A DNA stretch of 64,000 nt from Pseudomonas versuta (GTDB lineage: Bacteria > Pseudomonadota > Gammaproteobacteria > Pseudomonadales > Pseudomonadaceae), in NCBI RefSeq assembly GCF_001294575.1, contig NZ_CP012676.1, positions 2,294,001-2,358,000 on the forward strand, written 5' to 3'. The notes beneath the pieces are model-generated. The model saw nothing but the letters and a program-made list of their open reading frames with translations, was not told the DNA's origin and searched no databases. The position numbers and the translations under genes were made by a program. This document shows positions 61,442-64,000 of the stretch, in pieces (position 1 is the first letter of the stretch; every line of letters begins with the position of its first letter).

Positions 61442-62253
61442 GGTTCGACCCGTCTGGAAGCCATCGCCGCCGCCATCAATTCGATCTGGCACAGCAGCAT
61501 GGGTAAACCTTCGTGTACCCGGCAGCCGACTTTTTGTGCGGCCGCAAGCAAGGGTGTGATCGCCGGTTGCATGATGATCTCGGCGACGATCTGCTGCGAG
61601 GTGAGCCGGGTCACGTCACACGGCAGGGCATCACCTTCTTTGAGTCCCAGGGAAGTGCCGTTGACCACCAGATCATGGTCGGCAGGATCAGAGGTGCCGA
61701 CCACCACCTGCAGTTCCGGGAACGCACTGGCGATACGGTCCACCAGCAACTGGGCCTTGGCGCTCGTGCGGTTGGCTATGGTCAGCCAGGCCACCCCGGC
61801 CGCAGCCAGCGCAAAAGCGATGGCGTTGGCCGCACCACCGGCGCCGGCCAGATACACACTGCGCCCCTCAAGCTCGATACCTGCCTGGCGCAACCCGCTG
61901 ACAAAGCCCTCGCCATCGAGGATTTCGCCATGCAACTTGCCGTCGCCTGAGCGCGTCACAACGTTCGCCGCGCCCACCAGCACCGCTGCGTCAGAGAGGG
62001 TATCGCACAGCTCCAGAATGGCGGTTTTGTGCGGCACCGTCACAATAAACCCGTCAAGGCTCTGAATGCCCCGCAAGCCCGACACGACCCCGGCAAGGTC
62101 GGCCGGTGCCACATGAAAAGGCACCAGCACCCGGTCTTCGCCGCGGGCCGAGAACAGCGCATTCATCGCCTGTGGGGTCTGCACATGGTGAATCGGGTCG
62201 GCAATGATTGCGTAGACCCGGGTGTTGCCACTGATTTGAGTTATGTCTGTCAT
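61438..62253 (-). CDS. Shikimate dehydrogenase-like protein with altered substrate pocket
   Basis: A 271-residue protein with the AroE fold. The NAD(P) motif GAGGAANAIAFALAAAG is near residue 130 and the catalytic lysine sits in TVPHKTAILELCD. Yet the substrate-binding S-x-S of true AroE is replaced by HHVQTPQAMN, and DATPLGM-type sequence reads VVNGTSLGLK. So it probably acts on a compound other than shikimate. Similar proteins appear in catabolic clusters. It is 4 bp from the aldehyde dehydrogenase and coupled by ATGA to the GMC gene, so all three work in one pathway. Confidence 0.82.
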   Translation of the reverse strand: MTDITQISGNTRVYAIIADPIHHVQTPQAMNALFSARGEDRVLVPFHVAPADLAGVVSGLRGIQSLDGFIVTVPHKTAILELCDTLSDAAVLVGAANVVTRSGDGKLHGEILDGEGFVSGLRQAGIELEGRSVYLAGAGGAANAIAFALAAAGVAWLTIANRTSAKAQLLVDRIASAFPELQVVVGTSDPADHDLVVNGTSLGLKEGDALPCDVTRLTSQQIVAEIIMQPAITPLLAAAQKVGCRVHEGLPMLLCQIELMAAAMASRRVEP

Positions 62254-62257
62254 CGCA

Positions 62258-63691
62258 TCACGCCAGGGTATAGGCGGTTTTCACGCCGGTATAGAATTCG
62301 CGAGCGTAGGAACCCTGCTCGCGGGAGCCGTAGCTGGAGCCCTTTCTTCCACCAAAGGGCGCGTGATAATCGACACCTGCAGTGGCCACATTGACCATCA
62401 CCATGCCCGCCGCCGAGCGCTGTTTGAAATCGCACGCGTGCTTAAGGGATGTGGTGCAGATGCCCGAGGAAAGACCGAACTCGGTGTCGTTGGCCAGCGC
62501 CAGCGCCTCGTCATAATCGCGCACCCGGATAACACTGGCGACCGGACCAAAGACTTCTTCGCGGTTGATTCGCATGTCATTACCGGTCTCGGTGATCAGG
62601 GCTGGCGACAGGTAAAAACCATCGGTGGCGCGCTCGAGCAATTCACCGCCAAACACCAGATTTCCACCTTCATGGCGGGCAATATCGATGTAATCGCAAT
62701 CCTGTTTGAGCTGCGCCTGAGAAACCACGGGGCCGATGTCACAGCCCTCAGCCAAGGCGTTATCGACCTTGAGCGCGGCCAGACGCTGCACCACGGCCTC
62801 GACAAAGCGGTCATGAATGCCGTCCTGAACGATCAGCCGACTTGAAGCGGTACAGCGCTGGCCGGTGGAAAAGTAAGAACCGGACACTGCCACTTCGACG
62901 GCTTGCTCCAGGTCGGCATCGTCCAGAATAATCAGCGGGTTCTTGCCGCCCATCTCCAGCTGCACCTTGGCGCCCCGCTCCATGCATGCCAGGCCGACCT
63001 GGCGACCGGTACCGGTCGAGCCGGTGAAGGTGATGGCCCTGACCTTGCGCGATTTTGCGAACACATCGCCGACTTTCGAGCCCGGGCCCATGACCAGATT
63101 AAACACGCCTGCCGGCAACGCACCGGCGCGCACAATGATTTCGGCCAGTGCCCAGGCACTGCCCGGTACCAGATCAGCCGGCTTGAATACCACGGTATTG
63201 CCGAATGCCAGCGCGGGGGCGATCTTCCAGGCCGGGATCGCAATCGGAAAGTTCCACGGCGTAATAATCCCGATCACGCCCTCAGGCTCGCGGCGTACAT
63301 CCACTTCAACCCCGGGGCGGATCGAAGCCAGGCGCTCGCCCGACAACCGCAATGCTTCACCGGCGAAAAACTTGAACACTCGCCCGGCCCGCACCACTTC
63401 GCCAATGCCTTCGGCCAGGGTTTTACCTTCTTCACGGGCGAGCAAACGGCCCAACTCTTCGCGACGTGCCAGCACCTCGGTACCGATACGGTCCAGCGCG
63501 TCACTGCGCTGTTCTGCAGTAAATCCGGCCCATGCCGGTTGCGCGTCAAATGCAGCATCCACCGCCGCGTGCGCCTGAGCCGCGTCGGCCCGGGCGTACT
63601 CGCCCACCACATCATTGGTATCCGAAGGATTGATGTTCAGGTTCACATCAGCGCCAGCGACCCACTCGCCGCCTATATAGTTTTTATTCAT
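62258..63691 (-). CDS. NAD(P)-dependent aldehyde dehydrogenase
   Basis: A 477-residue aldehyde dehydrogenase. The catalytic Cys is in GQRCTASSRL near residue 280 and the general-base Glu in QLEMGGKNPLI near 245. PWNFPIAIPAWKIAPALAFGNTVVFKPAD and FTGSTGTGRQVG are the cofactor motifs. Overall it resembles 2-oxoglutarate semialdehyde dehydrogenases (KGSADH). I chose ATG 63691 (MNKNYIGGEWV). It is the first gene of the leftward three-gene unit, and may oxidise the aldehyde made by the aminotransferase or by the GMC enzyme. Confidence 0.9.
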   Translation of the reverse strand: MNKNYIGGEWVAGADVNLNINPSDTNDVVGEYARADAAQAHAAVDAAFDAQPAWAGFTAEQRSDALDRIGTEVLARREELGRLLAREEGKTLAEGIGEVVRAGRVFKFFAGEALRLSGERLASIRPGVEVDVRREPEGVIGIITPWNFPIAIPAWKIAPALAFGNTVVFKPADLVPGSAWALAEIIVRAGALPAGVFNLVMGPGSKVGDVFAKSRKVRAITFTGSTGTGRQVGLACMERGAKVQLEMGGKNPLIILDDADLEQAVEVAVSGSYFSTGQRCTASSRLIVQDGIHDRFVEAVVQRLAALKVDNALAEGCDIGPVVSQAQLKQDCDYIDIARHEGGNLVFGGELLERATDGFYLSPALITETGNDMRINREEVFGPVASVIRVRDYDEALALANDTEFGLSSGICTTSLKHACDFKQRSAAGMVMVNVATAGVDYHAPFGGRKGSSYGSREQGSYAREFYTGVKTAYTLA

Positions 63692-64000
63692 GCGAATGAC
63701 TCCCGCGAACACACTTGCCCGTACCACCCCGAACGCGTTGATCCGGCGCCCTGAAGAACGCCAGCCAAACGCAATCAAGCGGTCCCGACCCGTTTATTTG
63801 AAGCCGCTCATAGAAACCATCGACCGACCCGACAGTGATTTATTGGGTCATGTAACCGGTCTTCCTGGTGAAGCCAGAGGGGCATGCTTTCGCGCCAAAG
63901 GGCGATGGGCAAAACATACGCCTCTGATAATTCATCGTCTACGCGCTAGCTGTGACGCTGGTTCACACATGCTATTCCGGATACGCACAGCCAAAACCCT
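63692..64000 (-). promoter_or_regulatory. Upstream region of aldehyde dehydrogenase unit
   Basis: About 309 bp to the window edge. I see no gene here. It must contain the promoter of the leftward three-gene unit. A TTGGCGC-type sequence near 63890 resembles a -24 element but the spacing to the next GC is 11, not 10, so I do not call a sigma-54 promoter. Confidence 0.4.

Noticed and set aside
63885..63905. Sigma-54 promoter upstream of the aldehyde dehydrogenase
   Set aside because: The -24-like TTGGCGC is followed by GC at 11 and not 10 bases, and other positions deviate.
1..64000. Mobile elements, prophage or genomic island borders
   Set aside because: No transposase, integrase, tRNA or direct-repeat boundary was seen; base composition looks even apart from normal intergenic regions.

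Overview
The window looks like chromosomal DNA of a Pseudomonas, most likely of the fluorescens lineage. I infer this from the GC-rich coding sequence, the PQQ glucose dehydrogenase, a malate:quinone oxidoreductase with an exported-looking N-terminus, a MHYT-GGDEF-EAL protein resembling MucR, and many REP palindromes built on GTAGGAGCGAGCTTGCTCGC. I saw no rRNA, tRNA, insertion sequence, phage gene or CRISPR array. Gene calls rest on reading the translated sequence; no database search was run.

Layout. 1-5.6 kb: the end of a YgfF-like short-chain dehydrogenase, a MucR-like c-di-GMP protein, and a LysR regulator divergent from a DHA2 efflux pump. 5.7-21.1 kb, all on the + strand: an OmpR/HK two-component pair, an ABC exporter, tonB-exbB-exbD, a large TonB-dependent receptor, and a complete YejABEF/Npp-type peptide importer. 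21.2-23.6 kb: an amino-acid binding protein with two permeases and no ATPase. 23.6-28.3 kb, - strand: a Fur-box-headed catecholate-type siderophore receptor with DUF3649, PepSY and DUF3325 membrane proteins. 28.5-34.7 kb: FKBP isomerase, two lipoproteins, a Xre/RES toxin-antitoxin pair, and a MocR regulator divergent from a threonine-dehydratase-like enzyme. 34.8-47.8 kb: gcd with a TetR gene, several small conserved proteins, a CAP-domain protein, mqo, a dienelactone hydrolase and a hybrid histidine kinase. 47.9-52 kb: LysR and a YdiJ-type D-2-hydroxyacid dehydrogenase. 52-63.7 kb: a catabolic island with two regulators, a polyamine-type ABC importer whose binding-protein gene is frameshifted, a class III aminotransferase, a GMC oxidoreductase, an AroE-like dehydrogenase and an aldehyde dehydrogenase.

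The most unusual part is 7.8-21.1 kb. An exporter, a private TonB motor, a receptor and a peptide importer lie in one direction. The two larger non-coding gaps each contain a tiny reading frame with a good Shine-Dalgarno site followed by an inverted repeat: a 31-codon Cys-containing frame before the exporter, and an octapeptide frame before tonB. The second gap also has a full-consensus sigma-54 promoter with GTGCAC-type inverted arms about 200 bp upstream. A sigma-54-driven peptide scavenging system is the conservative reading. A dedicated small-peptide export and re-import circuit is the bolder one. No peptide-modifying enzyme is visible, so the bolder reading is unproven.

The right-hand island (52-63.7 kb) looks like uptake and oxidation of an amine or polyol-like compound. 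Its parts suggest import, transamination, then aldehyde oxidation, under a cupin-type repressor whose putative GGTAAAAA half-sites flank the divergent promoter region.
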